Source: Aureimonas sp. Leaf324
GTDB lineage: Bacteria; Pseudomonadota; Alphaproteobacteria; Rhizobiales; Rhizobiaceae
Length of the DNA: 46,940 nucleotides
Direction: 5' to 3'
NCBI RefSeq assembly: GCF_001423245.1
Contig: NZ_LMOH01000009.1
Location: 194 to 47,133, forward strand
Positions 1 to 8,508 of this stretch are shown piece after piece. The position numbers and the translations under genes are program-made. The notes under the pieces were generated by a model. That model had not been told where the DNA came from. It did not search any database and was given only the letters and a program-made list of their open reading frames with translations. The number at the start of each line of letters is the position of its first letter. Positions within the stretch are counted from its first letter, which is position 1.

Positions 1-1262
1 CGGCCGACGATCTCGCCGCCCCGCTCGGCCTCGCGGCAGGCGGTGGACGCCGACTGGCGGGCGGCATCGGCGCGCTGCGCCGTCTCGCCGACGCCGCGCG
101 TCACCTGGCCGAGCGCTGCCACGGTCTCCTCCAGATTGGCCGCCTGCTGCTCGGTGCGCTGGGAGAGATCGCCCGCCGCGACCGTGATCTCCGACAGGCC
201 CGAGCGCATCGCGCCGACCGCCGAGACCACCTGGCCGATCGTCGTCTCCAGCTGCACGACGGCGCGGTTGAACTCGGCGCGGATCGGCTCGAACTCCGGC
301 GCCACCGCCTCACCCATGCGCACCGTCAGGTCGCCCGCCGACAGACGCGCGAAGCTCGTCTCGACGAGGCCGACAAAGGCGCGAAGGTCCTCGGCTTTGG
401 CGTTATCCAGCGCCGACTGGCGATGGAGGCTCTCGCGCTCGTGCCGCTGCCGCGTCTCGGCTTCGGTCGCCTCGCGGCGGGCCTGGTCGCCGAGGAAGCT
501 CTGGAAATCGCCGACGGCGCGCGCGATCTCGCCGACCTCGTCGCGGCGGTCGGCACCCTGCAGGCGCTCGTCGAGATCACCCTTGGCCAGCGCCCGCATG
601 GTGATGGACAGGAGCCGGATCGGCCGCGAGATCGCCAGCGCCACGAAGGCCGCGAGCCCCGCCGAGAAGACGACGCCGACCCCCATCAGCGCGAGGAGGA
701 TGCGCTGGCTGAAGGACTGGACGCCGTCGGCCCGCTGGTTCTCGCGCGCCACCATCGCGTCGATCGCCGTCGACGCCGTTTCCATGCGTCCGGCGAGGAC
801 ATCGAAGCGCTTGAGGAAATCGTCCAGCGCCGGCTGCGCGATCGTCTCGCCGCGGCCGATGCGCTCGACGATCGCGCTGGCGGCGGAGCTGTAGTCCTGA
901 AGCGGCTGGACGAGGTCGCCGAGGACGGCCTGCATGTCGGGCGCCGTGGCGAGCTGGCGGTTGCGCTCGATCGCGGCGCGGAACTCGGCGGCGTGTTCGG
1001 CGGTCTCCGACCGCACCGTGGCCTGGTCGATCGCGTATTGCCCGCTCTGGCCGACGATCGCGGACAGGACGTCGGCGCGCAGCGCATCGTGGATCATGTC
1101 GGCCTGCATGTGGTTCTGCAGGATGTCGCCCGCCTGGTCCGACGCATCGAGCGCCGTGCCGAGCCGCTCCATCGACCAGACCCCCATGCCCGTGCCGCCG
1201 ACGACGAGCACGAGGACGGCCGCGCTGGCGGCGAGGAGCTTCTGTCGAATGGTGTGCAGCAT
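1..1262 (-). CDS. Methyl-accepting chemotaxis protein, 3' part cut by window edge
   Basis: Inner-membrane chemoreceptor that would signal to CheA/CheW. The visible 420 codons start at ATG 1262 and stay open to the window edge. Residues about 9-27 form a first membrane helix, about 28-185 a helical periplasmic sensor, about 188-211 a second membrane helix. A HAMP domain follows (begins ISRPIRLLS near 211), then a coiled linker and a second HAMP-like segment (LSAGDLTVRMGEAVAPEF). The start of the signalling coiled coil is visible (DLSQRTEQQAANLEETVAAL). The signalling tip and adaptation sites lie outside the window. The ligand is not evident; the sensor is of the simple helical-bundle kind. The 267 bases upstream include an AT-rich stretch near 1315-1335 that could hold the promoter. 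Confidence 0.93.
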   Translation of the reverse strand, partial: MLHTIRQKLLAASAAVLVLVVGGTGMGVWSMERLGTALDASDQAGDILQNHMQADMIHDALRADVLSAIVGQSGQYAIDQATVRSETAEHAAEFRAAIERNRQLATAPDMQAVLGDLVQPLQDYSSAASAIVERIGRGETIAQPALDDFLKRFDVLAGRMETASTAIDAMVARENQRADGVQSFSQRILLALMGVGVVFSAGLAAFVALAISRPIRLLSITMRALAKGDLDERLQGADRRDEVGEIARAVGDFQSFLGDQARREATEAETRQRHERESLHRQSALDNAKAEDLRAFVGLVETSFARLSAGDLTVRMGEAVAPEFEPIRAEFNRAVVQLETTIGQVVSAVGAMRSGLSEITVAAGDLSQRTEQQAANLEETVAALGQVTRGVGETAQRADAARQSASTACREAERGGEIVG

Positions 1263-1529
1263 GACGGTCCCCGACAAGACTGGAAGCTCTTGAGAGGGTG
1301 GAGTCTGCACGACGAATTTAAAAATTTAGGTAACTGAGGGTTGTCGCCGGAGACGTTTCGGACCGTGGGCGGCTGAGATTAGGCTCCCGGCGATCTTGTC
1401 GAGCGCCTGGGGCCCCGGCGAAGGGAGCGGTCGCGCCTCGTGCGCCGAAGCGGTTTCCGACACCACGTGGGGTGACCCTCGCTCCAACCCTATGATGGAC
1501 GGCTCGTTCGGCGTTTGGCCCGAAGTTCG
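1263..1529. other. Intergenic region between MCP and ROK kinase genes
   Basis: No gene was recognised. The AT-rich run at about 1315-1333 (aatttaaaaatttaggtaac) stands out from the GC-rich background and is the likely promoter area of the chemoreceptor gene. No clear terminator was seen for the ROK gene. Confidence 0.4.
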
Positions 1530-2495
1530 TCAGGCGACGGGGGACCTCTCCGTCTCGTGCAGCCACTCCTGCGCGCGGACGGCGGCCCCGAGCAGTCCGG
1601 CGTCGTCGCGGAGGCGCGAGGCGGCGATGTCCGGCACCTCGTGGCCGGGCAGAAGGCGGCGGCGCATGGCGGCGCGGATGTCCCCCAGCATCAGGTCGAG
1701 GGCGTTCGAGACGCCCCCGCCCAGAACCACGCGTTCCGGCGCAAAGGCATGCTGCACGTTGACGAGACCCGCCGCGAGCCAGGCTGCCTCCTCGCCGAGA
1801 AGCGACAGCGCGACGGGGCATCCCTCGCGCGCGGCGCGCGTGACGATCTCGCCGGTCGCCGGCGCACCGGCCGCGCTTGCGGCCAGTTGCGACGCCGGGT
1901 GCCGCTCGACGGCTGTGCGCGCCGCGCGCGCCAGCGCCGTGCCGGAGGCGACAGCCTCCCAGCAACCTTCGTGGCCGCAGGAACACGTCGCACTCCGGTC
2001 GGTGATGCGGGTGTGGCCGACCTCGCCCGCCAGCCCCCGGTATCCCCGGACCAGCCGGTTGCCGACGACGAACGCGCCGCCGATTCCGGTGCTGATCGTG
2101 AGATAGGCGAAATCGGCGATGCCCCGGCCGGCCCCGAAGCGCCATTCGCCGAGCGCGGCGACCTTGGCGTCGTTCTCGAGGACGGCGGGAAGACCGGTGC
2201 GCACCTCGATCTCGGCGGCGAGCGGGATCGCGGTCCAGCCGGCCAAGGCGGGAATGTCGAGGACGAGCCCCCGCCCCGGATCGAAGGCGCCGGGAACGCC
2301 GATCCCGACGACCGCCGTATCCGGGCGGCGCACGGCGGCGATCAGCGCCTCCATCTGCCCGATCACCGCCCGAACGCCCCCGGCCCGATCGACGGGCGCC
2401 GCGCGGCGGTCGAGGATGCGGCCGGCCGCATCGATCGCCGCGACGCGAAGCTGCGTGCCGCCGAGGTCGATCCCGATCGTGCTCCCGTCCGCCAC
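1530..2495 (-). CDS. ROK-family sugar kinase (probable N-acetylglucosamine/glucose-type kinase)
   Basis: Cytoplasmic ATP-dependent hexose kinase, 321 aa, usual length for a single-domain ROK kinase without a DNA-binding head. The phosphate-binding motif GIDLGGT is at residues 8-14. The catalytic Asp sits in ENDA (D109). The ROK zinc site is EVGH (H161) followed by CSCGHEGCWE (C171, C173, C178). EVGH...E is the form seen in GlcNAc/ManNAc and glucokinase-type ROK members. The GTG start at 2495 is preceded by GGGGGCGAG and gives a normal N terminus; it lies 17 bases after the SIS gene stop, so the two are one transcription unit. In this locus the kinase would phosphorylate the sugar freed by the neighbouring aspartylglucosaminidase (inference). 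Substrate is not proven by sequence. Confidence 0.88.
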   Translation of the reverse strand: MADGSTIGIDLGGTQLRVAAIDAAGRILDRRAAPVDRAGGVRAVIGQMEALIAAVRRPDTAVVGIGVPGAFDPGRGLVLDIPALAGWTAIPLAAEIEVRTGLPAVLENDAKVAALGEWRFGAGRGIADFAYLTISTGIGGAFVVGNRLVRGYRGLAGEVGHTRITDRSATCSCGHEGCWEAVASGTALARAARTAVERHPASQLAASAAGAPATGEIVTRAAREGCPVALSLLGEEAAWLAAGLVNVQHAFAPERVVLGGGVSNALDLMLGDIRAAMRRRLLPGHEVPDIAASRLRDDAGLLGAAVRAQEWLHETERSPVA

Positions 2496-2512
2496 CGCCT
2501 CGCCCCCGTCCG

Positions 2513-3523
2513 TCAGGCCGTGACCTTGGTGGTGCGCTGGGGGGTGCCGATGCCCTCCGCGATCGTGCGCCGGGCGACGGCGATGTTGAGGTGCTGGAGC
2601 GCGAGGATCATGCTGGCGGCGGCCGCCAGCCCATCGCCGCGTCTCAGCGGCACGTGCACCGTGCCTTCGATCGGCGCGTCGCCGGACGCATCGAAGACGA
2701 CGGTGGCGCATCCCGCCGCGACGCAGGCCTGCGCCAGCTGAGCGACGCCGGCGCGGTCGGGCCCGAGGCTGCGGAACAGGACCACGCCGAGCCCAGGGCG
2801 CAGCACCTCGAACGGCCCGTGGCGGAACTGGCCGCCCTCGAAGCCGATCGTCGGAACGCGGGCAAGCTCCATCATCGACAGCGCCGCGCTGTCCGCAACG
2901 CCCGCCATCGCATGGCGTCCGGCGAAGATCATGGCGTCGACCCCGGCGAGCGCGGCATCGGCGGCGTCGATCGCGGCCGGATCGGCGGCTTCGGCCAGGC
3001 TCGCCCGCAGCGCGTCCTGCGGCGCGCCCAGCGCCTCCAGCACGGCGCCGTGCATCGCGAGCGTCAGGACGATCGAGCGCGAGGCGGCAAACGCCCGCTC
3101 GGTGCCGCCGGCCGCGACGATCGAGGCGCGCGCGCTGCGCGCAAGCGTGCTGTCGCCCTCGAGCGTCAGCCCGAAGCGCTCCTCGCGTCCGGGCCCACGC
3201 TTCAGGAGGTCGCGGATCTCGCCGGACTCGCCGGACTGCGAGACGACGAGCGCGGCGCGCGCCGCGTCGGGCAGCGGCGAGAGCAGCGCTTCCGAGGCGT
3301 TCATCGCGCGCGCGTCCCAGCCGAGGTCGCGGTAGAGCGGCTCGGCGATGCGGTTGACGTGGTGGGAGCCGCCCATCGCATAGAGCACGATGCGGCCGGT
3401 ACGGCGCACGGCGTCGGCAATCCCAGCGGCGACCAGCGCGCCGGTCTCGATCGTCGCCAGCGCGTCGGGCCCCTGGCGGCGCATTTCGTCATACATGAGG
3501 TCGAGGCCGGGATGCTCGGTCAT
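2513..3523 (-). CDS. SIS-domain sugar-phosphate deaminase/deglycase-like protein (NagB-II/AgaS/FrlB-type)
   Basis: Cytoplasmic protein of 336 aa with two SIS domains, the layout of GlmS isomerase halves. The first domain has the phosphate-binding motif SQSGES (95-100) and GGSHHVN (51-57). The second has FEGGQFRHGPFE with the conserved HGP at 235-237. Known members of this branch are glucosamine-6-phosphate deaminase type II, AgaS and the fructosamine-6-phosphate deglycases FrlB/FraB; all open or cleave a C-N bond on an amino sugar phosphate. It is the first gene of the SIS-ROK pair and diverges from the LacI gene, with about 77 bases between starts. In context it probably deaminates GlcN-6-P after deacetylation, or acts on a glycosylamine phosphate (inference). 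No GlcNAc-6-P deacetylase gene is present here. Confidence 0.85.
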   Translation of the reverse strand: MTEHPGLDLMYDEMRRQGPDALATIETGALVAAGIADAVRRTGRIVLYAMGGSHHVNRIAEPLYRDLGWDARAMNASEALLSPLPDAARAALVVSQSGESGEIRDLLKRGPGREERFGLTLEGDSTLARSARASIVAAGGTERAFAASRSIVLTLAMHGAVLEALGAPQDALRASLAEAADPAAIDAADAALAGVDAMIFAGRHAMAGVADSAALSMMELARVPTIGFEGGQFRHGPFEVLRPGLGVVLFRSLGPDRAGVAQLAQACVAAGCATVVFDASGDAPIEGTVHVPLRRGDGLAAAASMILALQHLNIAVARRTIAEGIGTPQRTTKVTA

Positions 3524-3600
3524 CGGTGTTCCTGATTGGGTCGGGGGGAAGAACGAGACGGCCGGAGCGCGTCGTGTTGCGCGCGAGCGCCCGTCGGCGC

Positions 3601-4647
3601 ATGGAAGAGGGCGGGCGCGAGCCCGATCCGCCGGGGCGATCCTTGACCGAACCCAGAGACGACAAGACCGGACGGCCGACGCTGGCCGACGTGGCCGCGC
3701 TGGCCAAGGTCTCGCGCGCGGTGGTCTCGCGCGCGCTGTCGTCCTCGCCGCGCCCCGTCTCGGCCGACAAGCGCGAGCGCGTGCTGCGGGCCGCCGAGGC
3801 GCTCGGCTACCGGCCGAACCCGCTGGCGCAGAGCCTGACGACGAAGCGCGTCAACCTCGTGGCCGTGGTGGTGAACCACATCCACGACCTGTCCGACCTC
3901 GATCTCTTCGACCGGCTGCTCGGCGAGATCCAGGCGATCGGCAAGCAGGTCCTGCTTCTCAAGGTCGGCTCGGTCGACCGCGTCGAGGCGTTCCTGCGCG
4001 AGGGCGTCGCGCATCATGTCGACGCGGCGCTGGTCTGGTCGGACTTCGCCGATGCCGCGACCGTGCGACGGATGTTCCGCTCCGACCTCGTGGTGATGAT
4101 GAACGGGCGGCACGACGCGCTGTCGCCCGCCGTGGTGCCGGACGAGGCCGTCGGCATCCGCGAGGCGGTCGCCCATGCCCGGCGCCACGGCGTGCGCCGC
4201 GCCGCGCTGGTCACAGGCCGCGCCTCCTCGCACATCGAGGACGAGCGCATCGCCTCCTATCGCGCGGCGCTCTCGGCGGAGGGCATCGTGCTGGAGTCCG
4301 TTCTCCAGGGCGACTATTCCTATGCGAGCGGGCGCGCGGCAGCCGCCGCGTTCCAGGGCGGACCGACGCCGGATGCGGTGTTCTGCACCTCGGACGCCAT
4401 GGCCATGGGCGTCCTCGACGCCTGCCGCGCGTTCTTTGCCGGCGACCACCCGAGCCGCTTCCGGCTCTTCGGTTTCGACAATCTCAGCATCACCGACCAC
4501 GACGCCTATCCGATCAGCTCGATCGGCTTCGACAAGGCCCGCTTCGTCGAGCACATCGTGCGCTTCGTGGTGCATCCGGAAACCTTCGTGCCCGGCTCGC
4601 CGCCGGTCGGCGTTCCCACGCGCTTCTTCCCGCGCGCGACCGGGTGA
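3601..4647 (+). CDS. LacI-family transcriptional regulator
   Basis: DNA-binding regulator of 348 aa. The N-terminal helix-turn-helix (PTLADVAALAKVSRAVVSRAL, about residues 27-47) and hinge (ALGYRPNPLAQSL) are typical. The rest is a periplasmic-binding-protein-like effector domain ending in IGFDKARFVEHIVRFVV. The start is uncertain: ATG 3601 is used, but GTG 3526 upstream and TTG 3643 downstream are in frame, and the 25-residue N-terminal arm is dispensable for the fold. It sits between the SIS-ROK pair (divergent) and the substrate-binding gene (convergent), so it likely controls both. A LacI-type palindrome at 8509-8522 upstream of the transporter operon is the best candidate target. Inducer is unknown; a glycoasparagine or GlcNAc derivative would fit. 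Confidence 0.92.
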   Translation: MEEGGREPDPPGRSLTEPRDDKTGRPTLADVAALAKVSRAVVSRALSSSPRPVSADKRERVLRAAEALGYRPNPLAQSLTTKRVNLVAVVVNHIHDLSDLDLFDRLLGEIQAIGKQVLLLKVGSVDRVEAFLREGVAHHVDAALVWSDFADAATVRRMFRSDLVVMMNGRHDALSPAVVPDEAVGIREAVAHARRHGVRRAALVTGRASSHIEDERIASYRAALSAEGIVLESVLQGDYSYASGRAAAAAFQGGPTPDAVFCTSDAMAMGVLDACRAFFAGDHPSRFRLFGFDNLSITDHDAYPISSIGFDKARFVEHIVRFVVHPETFVPGSPPVGVPTRFFPRATG

Positions 4648-4654
4648 GACCCGG
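4640..4654. terminator. Short hairpin between convergent LacI and SBP genes
   Basis: The sequence ccggg-tgaga-cccgg overlaps the LacI stop codon and lies in the 31-base gap to the convergent binding-protein gene. It has no T-run, so function as a terminator is weakly supported. Confidence 0.25.
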
Positions 4655-4678
4655 CCGCGCTGGGCGAGTGGCGTGGCC

Positions 4679-5470
4679 TTACCAGAGCGGGTTCAGCTTC
4701 GGCGGGTTGGCGTTCTCGCCCCACCACTTCTTGTAGTTCGCCTCGTAGGCGCCCGACTGGACGTAGTCGGAGACGAACATGTCGAGCCAGCGCACGAACT
4801 CCGGATCGCCCTTGGCGACGGCGATGCCGATCGGGTCGTTGGAGTAGAGGTCGGGGAGGGTCACGAGCTGATCGTTCTGCGTGGCGAGATAGTCGACCAG
4901 CGAGGAATCCTCGACCGCGGCCTGGACGCGGCCCTGCTGCAGCTGGAGGACGCCGTCGGGGGCGAAGTTGTCGACATAGGCGATCGTGGCGCCCGGCGCC
5001 TCGCGCTTGATGAAGGCTTCGCCCGTCGTACCGCGGCCGACCACGACGCTCTTGCCGGCGAGCTCGGCCAGCGAGGCGATGCCGGCGTCCTTGCGCACGA
5101 TCACCCGCAGGCCCGCGCGGTTGTAGGGGATCGAGAAATCCACCGTCTTGGCGCGCTCCAGCGTCGCCGAGGTGTTGGCGACGACGATGTCGAGCTGGCC
5201 CGAGACGAGCATGGAGATGCGCGCGTCGCCCGAGACGTCGGTCAGCTCGACCGGAACGCCGAGCTTCTCGGCGAGGCGGTTGGCGACGTCGACATCGTAG
5301 CCGACGGGGTTGCTTTGCGGGTCGCGGAAGCCGATCGGCTCGCCGCCGAGCGAGACGCCGATGCGGACCTTTCCGGCCGAGCGGATGTCGTCGATCTTGC
5401 CGGCCGCGGCGGGCAGGGCCGCGCCGGCGACGAGCGCGAGCGCGGCGATGGCAGTCAGGATGCGCTTCAT
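4679..5470 (-). CDS. Polar amino acid ABC transporter, periplasmic substrate-binding protein (family 3)
   Basis: Exported 263-aa binding protein. A Sec signal peptide covers residues 1-23 (MKRILTAIAALALVAGAALPAAA). The mature start KIDDIRSAGKVRIGVS and the segment NPVGYDVDVANRLAEKLG are hallmarks of solute-binding family 3. The later segment LVSGQLDIVVAN...RAKTVDFSIPY is the usual ligand-pocket signature. ATG 5470 has a good ribosome site (GGGGAGAAG). It is the last gene of the transporter operon, 18 bases after the hydrolase gene. Family 3 proteins bind amino acids, opines and glycosylated amino acids. With a cytoplasmic aspartylglucosaminidase encoded next to it, an intact glycosyl-asparagine is a reasonable ligand (inference). 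Confidence 0.93.
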   Translation of the reverse strand: MKRILTAIAALALVAGAALPAAAGKIDDIRSAGKVRIGVSLGGEPIGFRDPQSNPVGYDVDVANRLAEKLGVPVELTDVSGDARISMLVSGQLDIVVANTSATLERAKTVDFSIPYNRAGLRVIVRKDAGIASLAELAGKSVVVGRGTTGEAFIKREAPGATIAYVDNFAPDGVLQLQQGRVQAAVEDSSLVDYLATQNDQLVTLPDLYSNDPIGIAVAKGDPEFVRWLDMFVSDYVQSGAYEANYKKWWGENANPPKLNPLW

Positions 5471-5488
5471 GGACTTCTCCCCTTCTCG

Positions 5489-6406
5489 TTAAAACACCGT
5501 TGCCGGCCGAAGTTCGGGTTCGGCCATCCCGTCGGTCCAGAACCAGTAGCGGATCTCGCCCTCGCACCGGAAATTCACCACCTCGTGCCCGCCCCGCGCA
5601 TCCACCGCGTGGATCACGACGCCGGCGAGGAAGCCCTCGCGAAGCTCGGCAAGGTCCTCGACGGCCAACCGCACGGCATCGTGGAGCGAGTGCCCGAGCC
5701 GCATGGCGAGCACGATCGAGCGCGCGGTGCCGCAGCGCATGGTCATCTCGCCGGTATGGGTGCACGCGGCGGCGCCATAGCGGCTGTCGGCATAGAAGCC
5801 GGCACCCGGAACGGGCGAGTCGCCGAGCCGGCCGGGATATTTCCAGGCCCAGCCGGAGGTCGAGGTCGCGGCGTGGATGCCGGCCGCCGGGTCGGCGCTG
5901 AGGAACACGGTCGTGTCGCGCACGCGCTCCGGGTCGGTGATGGTCCGGCATAGCGGCGCAAGGGGCAGATCGGGGAAGCGGGCGAGTTCGTCCGGCGAGA
6001 GTTCGCGCTCGAGACGCTCCCACCAGACGCGGCGGCTGTCCTCCAGAAGTGTCGCATCCATCGGCATGCCGATCTCAGTGGCGAAGCGCCGGGCGCCCTC
6101 GCCTGTCAGCATCACGTGCGGCAGCCGGCGCATGACCTCCAGCGCGAGCCTTGCCACGGGCACCGTGTCCGGCACGGCGCCGACCGATCCGACCTCGCGC
6201 GTCGTCCCGTCCATCACGGCCGCGTCGAACTCCATGACCCCCAGCATGTTCGGCCAGCCGCCGTAGCCGACGCTGCGCACCGTTTCCTCGCGCTCCACGA
6301 GGCCGATCCCCTCCACCATGGCGTCGAGGCTGTTCCGCCCCGCGCGCAGGCGATCGACGGTGGTGGAGAAGCCCGGCCAGGCCTCGGCATTGGCGACGAG
6401 CAGCAT
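5489..6406 (-). CDS. Aspartylglucosaminidase-type N-terminal nucleophile hydrolase (N4-(beta-N-acetylglucosaminyl)-L-asparaginase family)
   Basis: Predicted to hydrolyse the amide bond of GlcNAc-Asn, giving aspartate plus the amino sugar (GlcNAc after loss of ammonia). The protein has 305 aa. The precursor cleavage site should be RD/TTVFLS, making Thr165 the nucleophile, parallel to the HD/TIGM site of human AGA. The following stretch AATSTSGWAWKYPGRLGDSPVPG carries the substrate-binding Arg193 and Asp196 of the GR-GDSP motif, and THTGE (216-220) matches the family's TG loop. YGGWPN and AAVMDGTTREVGSVG near 48-76 also match AGA. There is no signal peptide, unlike lysosomal or secreted forms, so the substrate must be imported. 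The gene lies 7 bases after the ABC ATPase gene, in the transporter operon. Isoaspartyl peptidase or plain L-asparaginase activity is the alternative, but the TSTSG/GDSP pattern favours AGA. Confidence 0.87.
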   Translation of the reverse strand: MLLVANAEAWPGFSTTVDRLRAGRNSLDAMVEGIGLVEREETVRSVGYGGWPNMLGVMEFDAAVMDGTTREVGSVGAVPDTVPVARLALEVMRRLPHVMLTGEGARRFATEIGMPMDATLLEDSRRVWWERLERELSPDELARFPDLPLAPLCRTITDPERVRDTTVFLSADPAAGIHAATSTSGWAWKYPGRLGDSPVPGAGFYADSRYGAAACTHTGEMTMRCGTARSIVLAMRLGHSLHDAVRLAVEDLAELREGFLAGVVIHAVDARGGHEVVNFRCEGEIRYWFWTDGMAEPELRPATVF

Positions 6407-6413
6407 GTCGGCG

Positions 6414-7148
6414 TCAGTCCCTGTGCATCTTGGAGAGGAATTGCGCGATGCGCGGGTTGGCGAGCCCGCCGGCCGGGCTGAAGAACTCGGCCGTTGGTAG
6501 GTCGACGAGGAGGCGCCCGGCGTCGAGGAAGACGATGCGGTCCGAGATGCGCCGCGCGAACTCGATCTCGTGCGTGACGAAGAGCATCGTGGTGCCGCCG
6601 CGCGCGAGCTCCCCGAGGATCGCCAGCACCTCGGCGGTCATCTCGGGGTCGAGCGCGCTCGTCACCTCGTCGAGGAGGAGATAGCGCGGCTCCATGGCGA
6701 GCGCGCGGGCGAGCCCAACGCGCTGGCGCTGGCCGCCGGACAGCTGAGCGGGATAGGCGTCGGCGCGCGGGCTGAGGCCGACCGAGGCGAGGATCGCGCG
6801 CGCCTGCGCTTCCGCCTCGCGGCGAGGGCGTTTCAGCACCTCGACCGGCGCTAGCATGACGTTCTCGACCGCGGTCATGTGCGGGTAGAGGTTGAAGAGC
6901 TGGAACACGGTGCCGGAGCGCTTGCGCGCCTCCGCAAGCTCGCGCGGCTTGGAGACGTCGAACTCGTCCACCGTGATGCGCCCGCCGTCGAGCCGCTCCA
7001 GCCCGTTGATGCAGCGGATGAGGGTCGACTTCCCCGAGCCGGAACTGCCGAGGACGGACACCACCTCGCCCGGCCGGATCGCGAGATCCACCCCGTCGAG
7101 CACGGTGGTCGCGCCGAAGACCTTGCGAACCTTGTCCACCGTCAGCAT
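6414..7148 (-). CDS. Polar amino acid ABC transporter ATP-binding protein
   Basis: Cytoplasmic ATPase of 244 aa, usual size for the HisP/GlnQ group. The Walker A motif GSSGSGKST is near residue 35, the Q-loop in FQLFNLYPHMT, the signature LSGGQ near 137, Walker B YLLLDEVTSALDP and the switch His in FVTHE. It begins one base after the upstream permease gene ends and is followed by the hydrolase gene 7 bases later. It powers the family 3 importer of this operon. Confidence 0.95.
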   Translation of the reverse strand: MLTVDKVRKVFGATTVLDGVDLAIRPGEVVSVLGSSGSGKSTLIRCINGLERLDGGRITVDEFDVSKPRELAEARKRSGTVFQLFNLYPHMTAVENVMLAPVEVLKRPRREAEAQARAILASVGLSPRADAYPAQLSGGQRQRVGLARALAMEPRYLLLDEVTSALDPEMTAEVLAILGELARGGTTMLFVTHEIEFARRISDRIVFLDAGRLLVDLPTAEFFSPAGGLANPRIAQFLSKMHRD

Positions 7149-7149
7149 G

Positions 7150-7821
7150 TCAGAGCCCCCGCCAGGCGTTGTGGGCGCGCAGGCGCCCCTCGAGGCGCGC
7201 GCCGAGATGGGCGACCAGCTTCGCCGCGACGTAGTAGAGGAGCCCGACCACGGTCCAGACCACGAAGGGCTTCAGCGTGCGCAGGTTGAGGATGTTGCCG
7301 ACCTTGGTGAGATCGGTGATGCCGATCACCGAGATCAGCGAGGTGACCTGCAACTGGTTGACGAGAAGCGCCACCAGCGGCCCGATCGCGAAGGCGACCG
7401 CCTGCGGGGCGATGACGCGTCGCAGCACCTGCCAGCGCGTCAGCCCGAAGACGCGCGCCGCCTCGATCTGGTCGCGCCCCACCGCCTCGACGCCCGCCAC
7501 CGCGATCACGAAGACGAAGGCCGCGGTGTTGGCCGACAGGGTGATGATCGCCGCCTCGACCGGCGTGACGTTGATCTTGAGGAAGGCGGGCAGGCCGAAG
7601 AAGACGAGGAACAGCTGGACGAGGACCGGCGAGTTCTTGAGGAGTTCGGCAAGGAGCGTCAGCGCCTGCGAGAGGACCGGCACGCGGTAGAAGCGCACCA
7701 CGGCCCAGGCGACACCGAGCACCAGCCCGATCGCCGAGGTCGCGAGGAACACCGCGAGGCTGGTGCCGAGCCCCTGCGCCAGCAGCACCGCGTCATAGGG
7801 CGTGAAGCTCGTGTAGCGCAT
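7150..7821 (-). CDS. Polar amino acid ABC transporter permease (second)
   Basis: Inner-membrane permease of 223 aa with several hydrophobic helices. The HisM/GlnP-type motif around LAELLKNSPVLVQLFLVFFGLP and the EAA loop (EAVGRDQIEAARVFGLTRWQ) are intact. Its ATG at 7821 overlaps the stop of the upstream permease gene by one base, indicating translational coupling. It probably pairs with the first permease as a heterodimer in the importer. Confidence 0.94.
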   Translation of the reverse strand: MRYTSFTPYDAVLLAQGLGTSLAVFLATSAIGLVLGVAWAVVRFYRVPVLSQALTLLAELLKNSPVLVQLFLVFFGLPAFLKINVTPVEAAIITLSANTAAFVFVIAVAGVEAVGRDQIEAARVFGLTRWQVLRRVIAPQAVAFAIGPLVALLVNQLQVTSLISVIGITDLTKVGNILNLRTLKPFVVWTVVGLLYYVAAKLVAHLGARLEGRLRAHNAWRGL

Positions 7822-8492
7822 CAGGCGACGTCCTGCGCAAGGCCGCGGTTCATGCGCCGGTGCAGGAGTTCGACCGCCACCGAGACGGCCCAGGTCATCG
7901 CGGCATAGGCGACGAGCAGCACGGCATAGACCTCGAAGGGCCGGAACGTATCGGAGGCGACGATGCGCCCGGTTCCCGTCAGCTCGTTCAGGGTGATGGC
8001 CGAGAGGATCGAGGATGTCAGGATGAGATTGACCAGCACCGAGCCGAGCGGGCGGATCGCGGTGCGCAAGGCGATCGGCAGGACGATGCGGGTGAAGATC
8101 ACCCGGCGTGGCAGGCCCGACACCTCGGCCGCCTCCAGGATGCCGGGCTCGATCGCGAGGATGCCGGAGCGGATCGCATCGGAAGCGAAGGCGCCGCCGG
8201 AGATCGACAGGGCGAGGACGCCGGTGGTGAAAGCGTCGATGAAGACGCCGATCTCCGGCAGGCCGTAGTAGAGGAAGAAGAGCTGGACCAGGAACGGCAC
8301 GTTCCGGAACAGGTCGACATAGACGTAGGCCGCGCCGCGCAGCCAGCGCGAGGACGAGGTGCGCGCGATGGCGACGATCATGCCGAGGATCGTGCTGCCG
8401 AGGATCGCGAGCGCGCAGACCTCGGCGGACAGGATCGCCCCCTGGCCGAGCGCCCCGAGATACGGCGTCAGAACCGACAGATCCAAAGACAC
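7821..8492 (-). CDS. Polar amino acid ABC transporter permease (first gene of the operon)
   Basis: Inner-membrane permease of 223 aa. It shows the same family hallmarks: VDLFRNVPFLVQLFFLYYGLPE and the EAA loop IEPGILEAAEVSGLPRRVIF. The GTG at 8492 is the start that gives the normal N terminus (MSLDLSVLTPYLG); its ribosome site is weak. It opens the operon permease-permease-ATPase-hydrolase-binding protein, and the LacI-type palindrome lies 17 bases upstream of the start. Confidence 0.93.
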   Translation of the reverse strand: MSLDLSVLTPYLGALGQGAILSAEVCALAILGSTILGMIVAIARTSSSRWLRGAAYVYVDLFRNVPFLVQLFFLYYGLPEIGVFIDAFTTGVLALSISGGAFASDAIRSGILAIEPGILEAAEVSGLPRRVIFTRIVLPIALRTAIRPLGSVLVNLILTSSILSAITLNELTGTGRIVASDTFRPFEVYAVLLVAYAAMTWAVSVAVELLHRRMNRGLAQDVA

Positions 8493-8508
8493 GTCCCGCC
8501 CGCATGAG

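Noticed and set aside
4175-5953. Open plus-strand frame of 592 codons over the LacI, SBP and hydrolase genes
   Set aside because: No motif, low-complexity Arg/Asp-rich protein; the real genes in other frames are conserved families.
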